From assembly GCA_009926065.1 (NCBI GenBank), contig RFPP01000012.1, forward strand, positions 1 through 54,318: a stretch of 54,318 bases of DNA, given 5' to 3'. The notes below the pieces were generated by a model. It had not been told where the DNA came from. It was given only the letters and a program-made list of their open reading frames with translations, and did not search any database. The DNA is from Flavobacteriaceae bacterium. GTDB taxonomy: Bacteria > Bacteroidota > Bacteroidia > Flavobacteriales > Flavobacteriaceae. Shown in pieces: positions 25,251-35,636 of this stretch. The number at the start of each line of letters is the position of its first letter. Within the stretch, counting starts at the first letter, position 1. The translations under genes and the position numbers were made by a program.

Positions 25251-27263
25251 ATGCAAAAACAAATTTTATTTCTTTTATTGCTGCTTTTTGGTTCTTTTAA
25301 TTTGTTTTCTCAAGATACTTTGAAGGAAATAAAAGTTCAAAATTCGAGTAAAAGTCTACAAAAATCTTTAAAACTTACCACTAATACTACAACACTTTCA
25401 AGTAAAGAACTGTTGAAGGCGGCCTGCTGTAATTTAGCTGAGAGTTTTGAAACCAATCCTTCAATAGATGTTAATTTTTCAGATGCTTTAACGGGAACAA
25501 AGCAAATAAAAATGCTTGGTTTAACAAGTCCATATTTAATGATTACTGAAGAAAATATCCCAAATGTTCGTGGCGGTTCTCAAGCTTATGGTTTGTCTTT
25601 TACACCAGGAACCTGGATAGAAAGCATTCAAATTACTAAGGGTGCAGGAAGTGTTGTTAACGGATATGAGAGTATTTCAGGACAAATAAATACAGAATTA
25701 ATTAAACCTCTCAAGGATGTCCCATTTTTTATAAACATCTATGGATCATCAGATTCTCGATTTGAATTTAATTCACATTTTAATAAAAAAATATCTGATA
25801 ATTGGAGTTCTAGTTTGTTTGTTCATGGAAATACTCGAGTATTTAAAAATGATATGAACTATGATGGTTTTCTCGACAACCCATTGGCCAAACAAGTAAA
25901 TTTATTAAATCGTTGGCAATATAATGATTCTCAAAAGGGATGGTTTAGTTTTATAAATTTACGATACATGAATGATGAAAAACAAACTGGACAATTAGAG
26001 TTTGACCCGAATCGACACAAATTGACAACTAATTTTTGGGGTTCAGAAATCAACACAGAAAAAATAGACTTGTCAAACAAATTGGGTTATGTTTTTCCTG
26101 ATTTACCATTTCAAAGTATAGTTTTTCAAAATGCTTTTAATAGTCACAATCAAGAATCTTATTTTGGTTTAAAACAATATAATATTAAGCAAAAAAGTTA
26201 TTATTCCAATTTAATTTTCAACTCAATTATTGATAATACTATGAACAAATTTTCGACAGGAATTAATTTTACCTATGATAAATATGATGAGTTTGTAAAT
26301 CAGATAGATTATAGCAGAACAGATAATTCTATCGGAGCTTTTTTTGAATATACTTATGATAATACAACAAATTTCAGCGCGATAATAGGCGGTAGATTAG
26401 ACAATCACAATCGGCTTGGCACTTTTTTTACTCCAAGATTGCATGTTAGATACAATCCCTGGGAAAAAGGGGTAATTCGGTTTTCGGCAGGTAGAGGAAT
26501 TCGAAGTGCCAATATTTTTGCTGAAAATCAGCAACTTTTTGGAAGTTCAAGAAATTTCGAAATATTAAATTCTGGAGGAAAAATTTATGGATTAAATCCT
26601 GAAATAGCATGGAATTACGGACTTAGTTTTAATCAAAAATTTGTGCTTTTTAATAGAAATGGTGATTTTGGTTTTGATTTCTTTAGAACCGATTTTCAAA
26701 ACCAAGTGGTTGTAGATTTGTATCAAGGACCACAGCAAGTTGTATTTTATAATTTGAATGGAAAATCATTTGCAAACAGCTTGCAATTGGAATTTAATCA
26801 TGAATTACTAAAACAATTATATATTAGAACTGCCTATAAATATTATGATATTAGAACGGACTACCAATTTGAAAGTCAAGAACGACCATTGCAAGCTAAA
26901 CATCGGTTTTTTGGAAATTTGGAATATCAAACCCTTTTATTGGACAATGGAAAACAATGGAAGTTTGATTTTACCATAAATTGGATTGGAAAACAGAGAT
27001 TGCCCAAAACCGTTTCTAACTCGGGTACGGATTCAATGCTCGATTATTCTCCATCATTTTCAGTAATGAATATGCAAATTTCTAAAGTATTTTCCAGTAC
27101 CTTTGAAATGTATTTTGGTGGTGAAAATATTGGAAATTATAAACAAGAAAAGGCAATTTTAGGAAGTAATAATCCATTCGGAACCTCTTTTGACACTTCT
27201 ATTGTTTATGCTCCTATATTTGGACAAATGTATTATGCTGGATTACGATATAAAATCAAATAA
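25251..27263 (+). CDS. TonB-dependent outer-membrane receptor (probable metal uptake)
   Basis: Outer-membrane active transporter of 670 residues. It has a signal peptide (MQKQILFLLLLLFGSFNLFS), an N-terminal plug (about 28-150, with AGSVVNGYESISGQINTEL) and a C-terminal 22-strand barrel of aromatic-rich strands. It has no SusC-type N-terminal extension. A cysteine pair at 59-60 (LKAACCNLAESF) lies in the plug where other receptors have no cysteine. The ATG at 25251 gives a normal signal peptide; an upstream in-frame start at 25209 would add 14 residues before it. Flanked by two cysteine-rich exported proteins, it probably takes up copper or a metal complex; this is inference from context. Confidence 0.88.
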   Translation: MQKQILFLLLLLFGSFNLFSQDTLKEIKVQNSSKSLQKSLKLTTNTTTLSSKELLKAACCNLAESFETNPSIDVNFSDALTGTKQIKMLGLTSPYLMITEENIPNVRGGSQAYGLSFTPGTWIESIQITKGAGSVVNGYESISGQINTELIKPLKDVPFFINIYGSSDSRFEFNSHFNKKISDNWSSSLFVHGNTRVFKNDMNYDGFLDNPLAKQVNLLNRWQYNDSQKGWFSFINLRYMNDEKQTGQLEFDPNRHKLTTNFWGSEINTEKIDLSNKLGYVFPDLPFQSIVFQNAFNSHNQESYFGLKQYNIKQKSYYSNLIFNSIIDNTMNKFSTGINFTYDKYDEFVNQIDYSRTDNSIGAFFEYTYDNTTNFSAIIGGRLDNHNRLGTFFTPRLHVRYNPWEKGVIRFSAGRGIRSANIFAENQQLFGSSRNFEILNSGGKIYGLNPEIAWNYGLSFNQKFVLFNRNGDFGFDFFRTDFQNQVVVDLYQGPQQVVFYNLNGKSFANSLQLEFNHELLKQLYIRTAYKYYDIRTDYQFESQERPLQAKHRFFGNLEYQTLLLDNGKQWKFDFTINWIGKQRLPKTVSNSGTDSMLDYSPSFSVMNMQISKVFSSTFEMYFGGENIGNYKQEKAILGSNNPFGTSFDTSIVYAPIFGQMYYAGLRYKIK

Positions 27264-27342
27264 AAAAATCAATTTAAATAGTAATAATTATAATAAAAAG
27301 AATATTAATCAAATAATAAATTAACAATTAAATCAAAAAATC

Positions 27343-27684
27343 ATGAAAAAATTATTTTTAACAACAGTCTTTATTTTAGGTGTATTTTCTGTTCAAGCAC
27401 AAGATAAATTAAACAAAAATGCAAAATATGAAATTGAAGTAAATGGTAATTGTGATATGTGTCAATCCAGAATTCAAAAAGCTGCATTTTCAGTTTCTGG
27501 TGTAAAATCTGCTACTTGGAATACGGAAACACATAAATTAAATTTAATTTTAAACGAAGAAAAAGCCACAATCCAAGATGTAAAAAAAGCTGTTGCAAAA
27601 GCAGGTTACGATACAGATGAAGTAAAAGCTACCGAAGAGAGCTACAATAAATTACCGGGTTGTTGCCAATATGAAAGAAAATAA
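27343..27684 (+). CDS. Secreted heavy-metal-associated (HMA) domain protein
   Basis: A 113-residue protein with a signal peptide (cut near QAQ20) and one ferredoxin-like HMA domain at about 28-95. The metal loop is Cys37-Asp-Met-Cys40 in NGNCDMCQSRIQ, the CxxC arrangement that binds Cu(I) or similar ions in copper chaperones and P-type ATPase domains. A second cysteine pair lies in the tail (LPGCCQY, 107-108). It is the third gene of the HYC/receptor group, 79 bases after the receptor, and would shuttle or buffer metal in the periplasm. Confidence 0.88.
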   Translation: MKKLFLTTVFILGVFSVQAQDKLNKNAKYEIEVNGNCDMCQSRIQKAAFSVSGVKSATWNTETHKLNLILNEEKATIQDVKKAVAKAGYDTDEVKATEESYNKLPGCCQYERK

Positions 27685-27803
27685 ATAGAGGGATTGCGTT
27701 AATTTTATTTAAAATGACGATAATTAATTGTGTCTGATTTAAATTTTAGCTACATTCACACCCTATTCAAATTTTGTTTTTGACAAAGTAAACCAATTTA
27801 CCT

Positions 27804-28508
27804 ATGAATAATTTTGATTGGACTCAATTAGTAAATCCTGAGTTTTATATAACCCTTCAAATAGCGGGAATCCAAATTGGACTTTACATTGTCTTATTTA
27901 TTGTTTTTGCAGAAACTGGTCTTTTTGCAGGATTTTTTCTCCCAGGAGATAGCCTATTATTTTTATCTGGAATTTATGCTTCAGGTTCATTTTTCGATGG
28001 GGTTTATCACCCCGGTTTAGTTGATCAATTAGTACACATTAACAACGATTTTTTAAATGTTCTTATTTTAGTTTTATTTGTTTCTGTTTCAGGAATTCTT
28101 GGAAATATGGTGGGATATTGGTTTGGAGCAAAAAGTGGTTATTATCTTTTCAAGAAGGAAGATTCATTCTGGTTTAAGAAGAAATACTTGATTCAATCTA
28201 AAGATTTTTTTGATAAATACGGAGGTAAAGCTATAATTTATGCGAGATTTCTTCCAATTTTTAGAACATTTGCGCCAATAATTGCTGGAATTGTTGAAAT
28301 GGACAGAAAAAAGTTTATGTTTTTCAACATATTAAGTTCGTTTTTGTGGGCTTCAACTTTAATATTTTCTGGGCATTATTTATTCGGATTATTTTTGAAG
28401 TATGGAATAAATTTAAAAAACTACATTGAATATATAGTTGTTGGTATTATTCTAATTTCAACATTACCAGTAATAATTAAACTATTAAAAAAAACAGTAA
28501 CTAAATAA
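27804..28508 (+). CDS. DedA family membrane protein
   Basis: Inner-membrane protein of 234 residues in the DedA/SNARE-associated family. Members are linked to undecaprenyl phosphate or phospholipid transport and membrane homeostasis. Signatures are FAETGLFAGFFLPGDSLLF (about 36-54), GNMVGYWFGAKSGYYLF and the re-entrant block YGGKAIIYARFLPIFRTFAP with the conserved arginines. About five hydrophobic segments. Which branch of the family it belongs to cannot be told here. It ends before a strong terminator shared with the convergent groEL. Confidence 0.92.
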   Translation: MNNFDWTQLVNPEFYITLQIAGIQIGLYIVLFIVFAETGLFAGFFLPGDSLLFLSGIYASGSFFDGVYHPGLVDQLVHINNDFLNVLILVLFVSVSGILGNMVGYWFGAKSGYYLFKKEDSFWFKKKYLIQSKDFFDKYGGKAIIYARFLPIFRTFAPIIAGIVEMDRKKFMFFNILSSFLWASTLIFSGHYLFGLFLKYGINLKNYIEYIVVGIILISTLPVIIKLLKKTVTK

Positions 28509-28528
28509 TTAGAACAATTAATAAAAAT

Positions 28529-28565
28529 AAAATCCGCTTCATCATTGACGAAGCGGATTTTTTAT
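28529..28565. terminator. Bidirectional terminator between dedA and groEL
   Basis: AAAATCCGCTTC (28529-28540) pairs with GAAGCGGATTTT (28550-28561) around a 9-nt loop, with T runs on both strands. It serves dedA (plus) and groEL (minus). Confidence 0.88.
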
Positions 28566-28584
28566 TGAATGTAAACGGAATTAA

Positions 28585-30234
<1,650 letters not shown>

Positions 30235-30285
30235 TCAAAGTCTTCCTCTAAATTAAGTTATTAAATTTATTTATTACTCAAATGT

Positions 30286-30561
30286 TTAAATTATTGCTAG
30301 AATATCATCTTCACGCATAATTAAATAATCTTTACCTTCTAATTTTAATTCTGTACCGGCATATTTACCATACAAAACGGTATCGCCAATTTTAACTGTC
30401 ATTGAGTGGTCTTTAGTTCCTGTACCTACTGCTACTACAGTTCCTTTTTGCGGTTTTTCTTTAGCTGTGTCTGGTATAAAAATACCAGAAGCAGTTTTTG
30501 TTTCTGCTGCCACAGGTTCAATTAAAACTCGATCTGAAAGAGGTTTAATGTTTAAGTTCAT
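30286..30561 (-). CDS. groES: Co-chaperonin GroES
   Basis: Heptameric lid of GroEL, 91 residues. The mobile loop (about 16-32, [17 protein letters not shown]) with the GIFIP-type GroEL-binding tripeptide is intact, as are [10 protein letters not shown] and [22 protein letters not shown]. Usual length. It heads the groESL operon. Upstream I see no TAnnTTTG element, but a TGGCAC string at 30616-30621 that resembles the -24 half of a sigma-54 promoter. Confidence 0.97.
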   Translation of the reverse strand: MNLNIKPLSDRVLIEPVAAETKTASGIFIPDTAKEKPQKGTVVAVGTGTKDHSMTVKIGDTVLYGKYAGTELKLEGKDYLIMREDDILAII

Positions 30562-30603
30562 AATAATATATTTTAATTGTTTATTGAAATTTTTAAAATG
30601 GTA

Positions 30604-30621
30604 TTTTCAGAAATTGTGCCA
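30604..30621 (-). promoter_or_regulatory. Possible sigma-54-like promoter of groESL
   Basis: On the minus strand TGGCAC is followed five bases on by CTGAA where TTGCW would be expected. Only the -24 half matches well. The position (about 55 bases before groES) suits a promoter, and a sigma-54 activator is encoded nearby at 32487-33755. Tentative. Confidence 0.25.
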
Positions 30622-30650
30622 TAGTATTAATTATGACAATTTTACTTAAA

Positions 30651-30679
30651 AAAAATGCCAGCATTGACAAGCTGGCATT
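30651..30679 (-). terminator. Terminator after secG
   Basis: AATGCCAGC (30654-30662) and GCTGGCATT (30671-30679) form a perfect 9-bp stem with an 8-nt loop, followed on the minus strand by a T run. It closes the miaB-to-secG group. Confidence 0.85.
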
Positions 30680-30698
30680 AAATATTTTGAAAAAATAG

Positions 30699-31055
30699 TT
30701 ATTTTTTTACTGGAACTAAAGGCTTTGGAACAGATTGTGCTGGCGCAGCTGGAGTTGCAGGTGTGGCAGAAGCTGGAGTTGCCTTTTGTGTTGTATCAAT
30801 AATTTTAGAATCAGAATCACCAAATGAATCGGTAAAACTAAGGTAAGAGAATAATACTAATGCAGTTAGAATCATTGCTAAAATCCATGTGCTTTTATCT
30901 AAAAAATCAGTAGTTTTTTGAACACCACCCATCATTTGTGATCCTCCTAATGAAGAAGATAATCCACCACCTTTAGGGTTTTGAACCATAATTACTACAA
31001 TTAGTAAAAAACATACTATTGTTATTAATACTAAAAAAATTGAAAATGTACTCAT
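30699..31055 (-). CDS. secG: Preprotein translocase subunit SecG
   Basis: Small subunit of the SecYEG channel, 118 residues with two membrane helices (about 5-22 and 52-70). Between them is the typical PKGGGLSSSLGGSQMMGGVQ segment. The C-terminal tail is longer than in E. coli and consists of Ala-Thr-Pro repeats (ATPASATPATPAAPAQ). It starts two bases after the TPR-like gene. The last gene of the group running from miaB. Confidence 0.93.
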   Translation of the reverse strand: MSTFSIFLVLITIVCFLLIVVIMVQNPKGGGLSSSLGGSQMMGGVQKTTDFLDKSTWILAMILTALVLFSYLSFTDSFGDSDSKIIDTTQKATPASATPATPAAPAQSVPKPLVPVKK

Positions 31056-31057
31056 TG

Positions 31058-31909
31058 TTATTTATTATTTTGTTGTAAAACCTTAATATCCGAAATACGG
31101 TTTGCAAAGAAACTACTTTTTTCTGGATATTTCAAAATTAATATTTCATAAGCTTGAATTGCTTTATCATATTTTTTTTGCTCTAAATATACCCTTGCTA
31201 GGGTTTCGGTCATTAAATAAGGACTGTTATCTGGACTGGACTCAAATTTAAAATTAGGTTCTGTATCTTTTTTAATTGGCGTAATTTTCGGATTTGCAGC
31301 AATAAATTTATCAATTAATTCTAATTTTTTTTGTTTTACTGGATCAATTGGTTGATTTTTTTCTTCTTTCAAAGAAATATTTTCTCTAACTATTGGGTGA
31401 ATTTTTGATAATTGCAACCATTCCTCAAATGAATATTTTTCAGTTAATGAAAAAACTAAAGGTTTGCCAATGTTCAATTTTTCTTCAATTGATGAATTTG
31501 GATTGATTTCTTCAGATGGGGAAGCCTCTTTTATAGAAGTTAATATAGATTGTTCCAATAAGTTTTCTCGTGAACCAATTTTCTCTTCTTTAAATATTAA
31601 TTCTGTTGCATCAACATCAATTTCATTTATTTCAGCTAGTTTTTGCTCATATATATTTTTATCAATTCTTGTAAAAGTATCAGAAATGATAAAATCGAAT
31701 AAAATTGATCGATCACCGGTGTATGCAGCTGTATTTTTTAATTCATAATTATATCGGAAACTCTCTTCATTATACAGTCCTTTCAATCGCAATGCTCTAG
31801 CACTTTGAAAATAAGGAAACTCCGCAACTATTTTTTCCAATGACGAAGTTTGCTTGTCATTGATAGCATTTGGGTTATTTATTAATGTTAAGAATTCGGT
31901 TATATTCAT
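31058..31909 (-). CDS. Conserved TPR-like protein next to secG
   Basis: A 283-residue cytoplasmic protein with no signal peptide. The N-terminal part (about 1-80, FLTLINNPNAINDKQTSSLE onward, with FPYFQSARALRLKGL) resembles conserved Bacteroidota proteins of unknown role. The middle is acidic and variable. The end (about 230-275, LARVYLEQKKYDKAIQAYEI) is one TPR unit plus a second half-unit. The gene is 17 bases after lptE and two before secG, so it may take part in envelope assembly, but nothing in the sequence proves this. Confidence 0.75.
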   Translation of the reverse strand: MNITEFLTLINNPNAINDKQTSSLEKIVAEFPYFQSARALRLKGLYNEESFRYNYELKNTAAYTGDRSILFDFIISDTFTRIDKNIYEQKLAEINEIDVDATELIFKEEKIGSRENLLEQSILTSIKEASPSEEINPNSSIEEKLNIGKPLVFSLTEKYSFEEWLQLSKIHPIVRENISLKEEKNQPIDPVKQKKLELIDKFIAANPKITPIKKDTEPNFKFESSPDNSPYLMTETLARVYLEQKKYDKAIQAYEILILKYPEKSSFFANRISDIKVLQQNNK

Positions 31910-31926
31910 TTCAAATAATCATTTGA

Positions 31927-32430
31927 TTACCATTTAGCTAACGATTCATTAAAAATATCTTGAGTGATTCTTTCAAAAATAATATCTAAATTTTCTGTTA
32001 AAATAGAACCAACTAACTGATTTGCACCATCAAAATCATTATAAAAAGAGAATTTTTTTTCGAAATTATCTGCTTCTTTATTTTTGTTTGTAAACCTAAC
32101 ATTTACCGTAATTGATAATCGGTTTTGCGAAGTTCTTTGGTCGGCAGTTGCTGTCATAGGACTTATTCTGTAATCTACAATTTCTCCTTCATAAACTAAA
32201 TCACCATTGGAACTGGTTAAATTTAAATTAGTTTGATTTTGAATTAAATTTTGTAATCGCTGTGTAAAAATCCTTTCTATACCAGGCTCAATCAAGGGAG
32301 CATTATTTTGAAAATAATTTACTTGAAATGATTTTGCGTCAATTTTTCCAGTTCCCGTAAAATTATATATGGAACAACTATTGAAAGTAAAAAGTAGTAT
32401 AACTAAGAATAGGAGGTTTATTTTTTTCAT
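31927..32430 (-). CDS. lptE: LptE-like LPS-assembly lipoprotein
   Basis: A 167-residue lipoprotein with a signal ending at Cys19 (LLFTFNSCS). The mature part has the LptE-like pattern: GKIDAKSFQVNYFQNNAPLI, a helix (IERIFTQRLQNLIQNQT) and beta strands with YEGEIVDYRISPM. LptE sits inside the LptD barrel and helps insert LPS into the outer leaflet. The ATG at 32430 was chosen because it gives a standard lipoprotein signal; a TTG 18 bases upstream would spoil it. It has the usual flavobacterial neighbours (sigma-54 activator, TPR protein, secG). Confidence 0.82.
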   Translation of the reverse strand: MKKINLLFLVILLFTFNSCSIYNFTGTGKIDAKSFQVNYFQNNAPLIEPGIERIFTQRLQNLIQNQTNLNLTSSNGDLVYEGEIVDYRISPMTATADQRTSQNRLSITVNVRFTNKNKEADNFEKKFSFYNDFDGANQLVGSILTENLDIIFERITQDIFNESLAKW

Positions 32431-32486
32431 TTTTATATTAAATTCCAAAGATATTCAAAAATTATTGACATTCAACAAGTGCTATT

Positions 32487-33755
32487 TTAAAGATTAAATT
32501 GTTTTATTTTTCTGTACAAGGTTCTTTCAGATATTCCTAATTCCTCAGCTGCTGCTTTTCTTTTTCCTTTATTTTTAAGCAATGATTTTTTAATTAATTC
32601 AATTTCTTTTTGTTCTAATCGTAATACCTCATCTTCTATTTCCTCAACAGTTTCTGCTATAAAATAGCTGTCATCATTATTATTAAATTCAGAAATTTTA
32701 TCATTTTTATTAACAGGAATAATGGCTAATTCATCTTGTTCCTCAAATTCAATTTCATTTTCAATTTCTTTCGTACCATATATTTTTTGAATCAAGTGCT
32801 GGTTGGTTTCTTGAACTTTCGAGGCGCCATTTTTCAGTAATTCTAAAGTAAGTTTTTTCAAATCATGCAAATCACTTTTCATGTCAAAAAGCACCTTGTA
32901 CAAGATTTCTCTTTCGTCTCTAAAATCACTTTTATTTTTTTTATCTTTAATCACAGAGGGCAAACTAGTGCTTTCTTCTGGTAAATAGGATTGCAACGTA
33001 GCTGCAGTTATTTCTCTATTGGTTTCTAAAACTGATATTTGTTCAGCAACATTTCGTAATTGTCGGATATTTCCGTTCCATCGAAATTGCAACAATGCTT
33101 GAACTGCAAAATCATCCAATTTTATTGCCGGCATTTTGTATTTATGTGCAAAATCAGATGCAAATTTTCTAAATAATAAGTGAATATCGTCTTTTCGTTC
33201 TCGTAATGGGGGTAATGTAATATCCACTGTACTCAATCTGTAGTATAAATCTTCTCTGAATTTACCTTTTTCTATGGCGTCAAACATATTTACATTGGTT
33301 GCGGCTACAATTCTTACATTTGTTTTTTGAACTTGTGATGAACCCACTTTAATAAATTCTCCATTTTCCAAAACTCGTAGTAATCGTACCTGTGTTGTCA
33401 ATGGTAATTCGCCTACTTCATCTAAAAAAATAGTTCCTCCATCGGCAACTTCAAAATAACCTTCTCTGGTTCCTGTTGCTCCAGTAAATGATCCTTTTTC
33501 GTGACCAAAAAGTTCACTATCTATAGTTCCTTCGGGAATAGCACCACAGTTTACAGCAATGTATTTACCATGTTTTCTGTGAGAAAGAGAGTGTATGATT
33601 TTTGGAATATTCTCTTTTCCAACACCACTTTCTCCCGTTACCAATACTGAAATATCAGTTGGTGCTACTTGAATCGCTTTTTCAATTGCGCGGTTTAGCT
33701 TTGGGTCATTCCCAATAATTCCAAACCGTTGTTTTGTTGATTGAATCGTTTCCAT
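32487..33755 (-). CDS. Sigma-54-dependent transcriptional activator without receiver domain
   Basis: An AAA+ enhancer-binding protein of 422 residues. The AAA+ domain has Walker A GESGVGKE (41-48), the sigma-54 contact loop GSFTGA (88-93, with Ser in place of the usual Ala) and Walker B GGTIFLDEVGE (106-116). It begins almost at once, so there is no N-terminal receiver, GAF or PAS domain. A glutamate-rich linker follows (about 255-375). A Fis-type helix-turn-helix ends the protein (RKAAAEELGISERTLYRKIK). Activity must be controlled by level, by a partner or through the linker. Its target promoters are unknown. Confidence 0.92.
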   Translation of the reverse strand: METIQSTKQRFGIIGNDPKLNRAIEKAIQVAPTDISVLVTGESGVGKENIPKIIHSLSHRKHGKYIAVNCGAIPEGTIDSELFGHEKGSFTGATGTREGYFEVADGGTIFLDEVGELPLTTQVRLLRVLENGEFIKVGSSQVQKTNVRIVAATNVNMFDAIEKGKFREDLYYRLSTVDITLPPLRERKDDIHLLFRKFASDFAHKYKMPAIKLDDFAVQALLQFRWNGNIRQLRNVAEQISVLETNREITAATLQSYLPEESTSLPSVIKDKKNKSDFRDEREILYKVLFDMKSDLHDLKKLTLELLKNGASKVQETNQHLIQKIYGTKEIENEIEFEEQDELAIIPVNKNDKISEFNNNDDSYFIAETVEEIEDEVLRLEQKEIELIKKSLLKNKGKRKAAAEELGISERTLYRKIKQFNL

Positions 33756-33813
33756 TTTATTAAATTGATTAATTAATAATTAAAAATGAACCATTAATTT
33801 TTCTTATTTTGCC

Positions 33814-33834
33814 ATTATCAATTACCCATTATTT
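33814..33834. repeat. Period-7 repeat in the miaB to sigma-54 activator spacer
   Basis: Three imperfect heptamers in a row, ATTATCA, ATTACCC and ATTATTT, in the 83-bp spacer. No promoter or terminator was recognised in the same spacer. Confidence 0.5.
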
Positions 33835-33838
33835 TTCT

Positions 33839-35287
33839 CTAATTCATCCCACTCAGTCCAACTGCTTCACCTTTCAAAGTTCCACTCGTACAGCTTACAA
33901 TTTTCACATTTACAAAATCCCCAATTTTATAATTCTCTTTTGGGAAAACCACTGTAATGTTTTGAGAATTTCTTCCCGAAAATTCACTTTCCGATTTTTT
34001 AGAAACCTTTTCTATTAATACTTCAACCGTTTTTCCTATAAATTCCTCACTTCGAAACCAGGAATGTTTTTGTTGTAAGTCTACAATTTCTTGTAATCTT
34101 CGTGCTTTTATTTCTTCCGAAACATCGTCTTTCATTTTACGTCCAGCTAATGTTCCCGGGCGTTCAGAATACAAATACATATAACCGAAATTGTATTTTA
34201 CATATTCCATCAAACTCAAAGTATCCTGATGATCTTGCTCCGTTTCTGTAGGAAACCCAGCAATCATATCCTGAGAAATCGAACAATCTGGAATAATAGC
34301 TCTAATCTTGTCAATCAAAGCCATGTATTCTTCACGAGTATGTAAACGATTCATTTCTTTTAATATTCTATTGCTTCCCGATTGTACTGGAAGATGAATG
34401 TGCTTACATACATTATCGTATTTAGCAATGATGTGTAAGATACTTTCGTGCATGTCCTGAGGATTTGAGGTCGAGAACCTAATTCTCATTTTAGGAAATG
34501 CAACTGCAACCATTTCTAATAATTGATCAAAATCAACCGCTGTGGCTTTTTGCATTTCACTGGCATTTACAAAATCCTTTTTCAAGCCTCCGCCATACCA
34601 TAAATAACTATCAACATTTTGACCTAAAAGCGTAATTTCTTTGAACCCTTTGTCCCACAAATCCTGAATTTCCGATAAAATACTTTGTGGTTCTCTACTT
34701 CGTTCACGACCTCTAGTAAATGGAACTACACAAAAAGTACACATATTATCGCAACCTCTAGTAATCGAAACCAAAGCTGTAATTCCGTTACTCATTAATC
34801 GAACGGGAGAAATATCTCCATAAGTTTCCTCCTTCGATAAAATCACATTAATCGCATCACGACCTTCTTCAACTTCATTCAATAAATTCGGCAAATCTTT
34901 ATAGGCATCAGGGCCTACAACCAAATCCACGATTTTCTCCTCTTCCAAAAATTTATCTTTCAACCGTTCCGCCATACATCCCAAAACACCCACTTTCATC
35001 TTTGGATTAATGCGTTTCACGGCATTGTATTTCTCCAAACGCTTGCGAATAGTTTGCTCTGCCTTGTCCCGAATCGAACACGTATTTACCAAAACCAAGT
35101 CGGCTTCTTCCAATGTTTGAGTAGTATTATAACCATTATTCATTAGAATTGAAGCTACTATTTCACTGTCAGAAAAATTCATAGCACATCCATAACTTTC
35201 TATATAAAGTTTCTTCTTGTTTTCGGCTTTTTGTTCTAAAACAAGACTTTCTCCTTGCTTACTTTCTTCAATCGTTTTTTCCATCAT
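33839..35287 (-). CDS. miaB: tRNA-2-methylthio-N6-dimethylallyladenosine synthase MiaB
   Basis: Radical SAM methylthiotransferase (482 residues) that modifies A37 of tRNAs reading UNN codons. The N-terminal MTTase domain has the auxiliary-cluster cysteines C34 (ESYGCAMN), C70 (VNTCSIRDKAE) and C104 (LGCMAER). The radical SAM triad is C179-C183-C186 in RGCDNMCTFC. A C-terminal TRAM domain follows (about 410-475). The ATG at 35287 leaves a normal N-terminus and lies 14 bases after a full promoter; an upstream in-frame start at 35332 would lie on the promoter itself. It heads the minus-strand group down to secG. Confidence 0.95.
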   Translation of the reverse strand: MMEKTIEESKQGESLVLEQKAENKKKLYIESYGCAMNFSDSEIVASILMNNGYNTTQTLEEADLVLVNTCSIRDKAEQTIRKRLEKYNAVKRINPKMKVGVLGCMAERLKDKFLEEEKIVDLVVGPDAYKDLPNLLNEVEEGRDAINVILSKEETYGDISPVRLMSNGITALVSITRGCDNMCTFCVVPFTRGRERSREPQSILSEIQDLWDKGFKEITLLGQNVDSYLWYGGGLKKDFVNASEMQKATAVDFDQLLEMVAVAFPKMRIRFSTSNPQDMHESILHIIAKYDNVCKHIHLPVQSGSNRILKEMNRLHTREEYMALIDKIRAIIPDCSISQDMIAGFPTETEQDHQDTLSLMEYVKYNFGYMYLYSERPGTLAGRKMKDDVSEEIKARRLQEIVDLQQKHSWFRSEEFIGKTVEVLIEKVSKKSESEFSGRNSQNITVVFPKENYKIGDFVNVKIVSCTSGTLKGEAVGLSGMN

Positions 35288-35300
35288 TAACTTTAATTTG

Positions 35301-35332
35301 CAAAGATAATGCAATTTCAATAAATATGACAA
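35301..35332 (-). promoter_or_regulatory. Promoter of miaB
   Basis: On the minus strand TTG (35332-35330), 21-nt gap, TATCTTTG (35308-35301): full consensus match. It leaves a leader of about 8 nt before the ATG at 35287. Confidence 0.7.
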
Positions 35333-35369
35333 GTTGTCAGCCCAAGAATTAACATTATATTATATAGGT

Positions 35370-35513
35370 AGCTATTCCCGCTTTCTGCTTCAAGTCCTCA
35401 CAAAAAAGTGTTGTTTTGTGATTTTATAATGAGCTTCTTCCAGACGCTATCATAAAACCATAAAACTAATAACACTTTTTTTGCTCCGGGCTTTCCTCTT
35501 TAATCGGGGCTAT
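35370..35513. repeat. Repeated intergenic element, copy 2
   Basis: This occupies the middle of the 377-bp gap between miaB and topA. It has the same ordered blocks as 15043-15183: AGCT and a 5' block ending in CAAG, the core GAGCTTC-N4-AGACGCT (35431-35448) followed by ATAAAACC, and the 3' block GCTTTCC...ATCGGGGCTAT (35490-35513). Inside it CACAAAA (35399-35405) pairs with TTTTGTG (35414-35420). No coding potential. Apart from the flanking promoters nothing else is seen in this gap. Confidence 0.55.
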
Positions 35514-35636
35514 TGTGACAATTTTTTATATTCAATATTATTTTTTTTCTATTTCAAACGCTCTTTATAAATGGGCATTTTTCATGAATTTTCATACTTT
35601 TAAAAAATCAAAAGTGCAATATTTAAAAAAATCATA

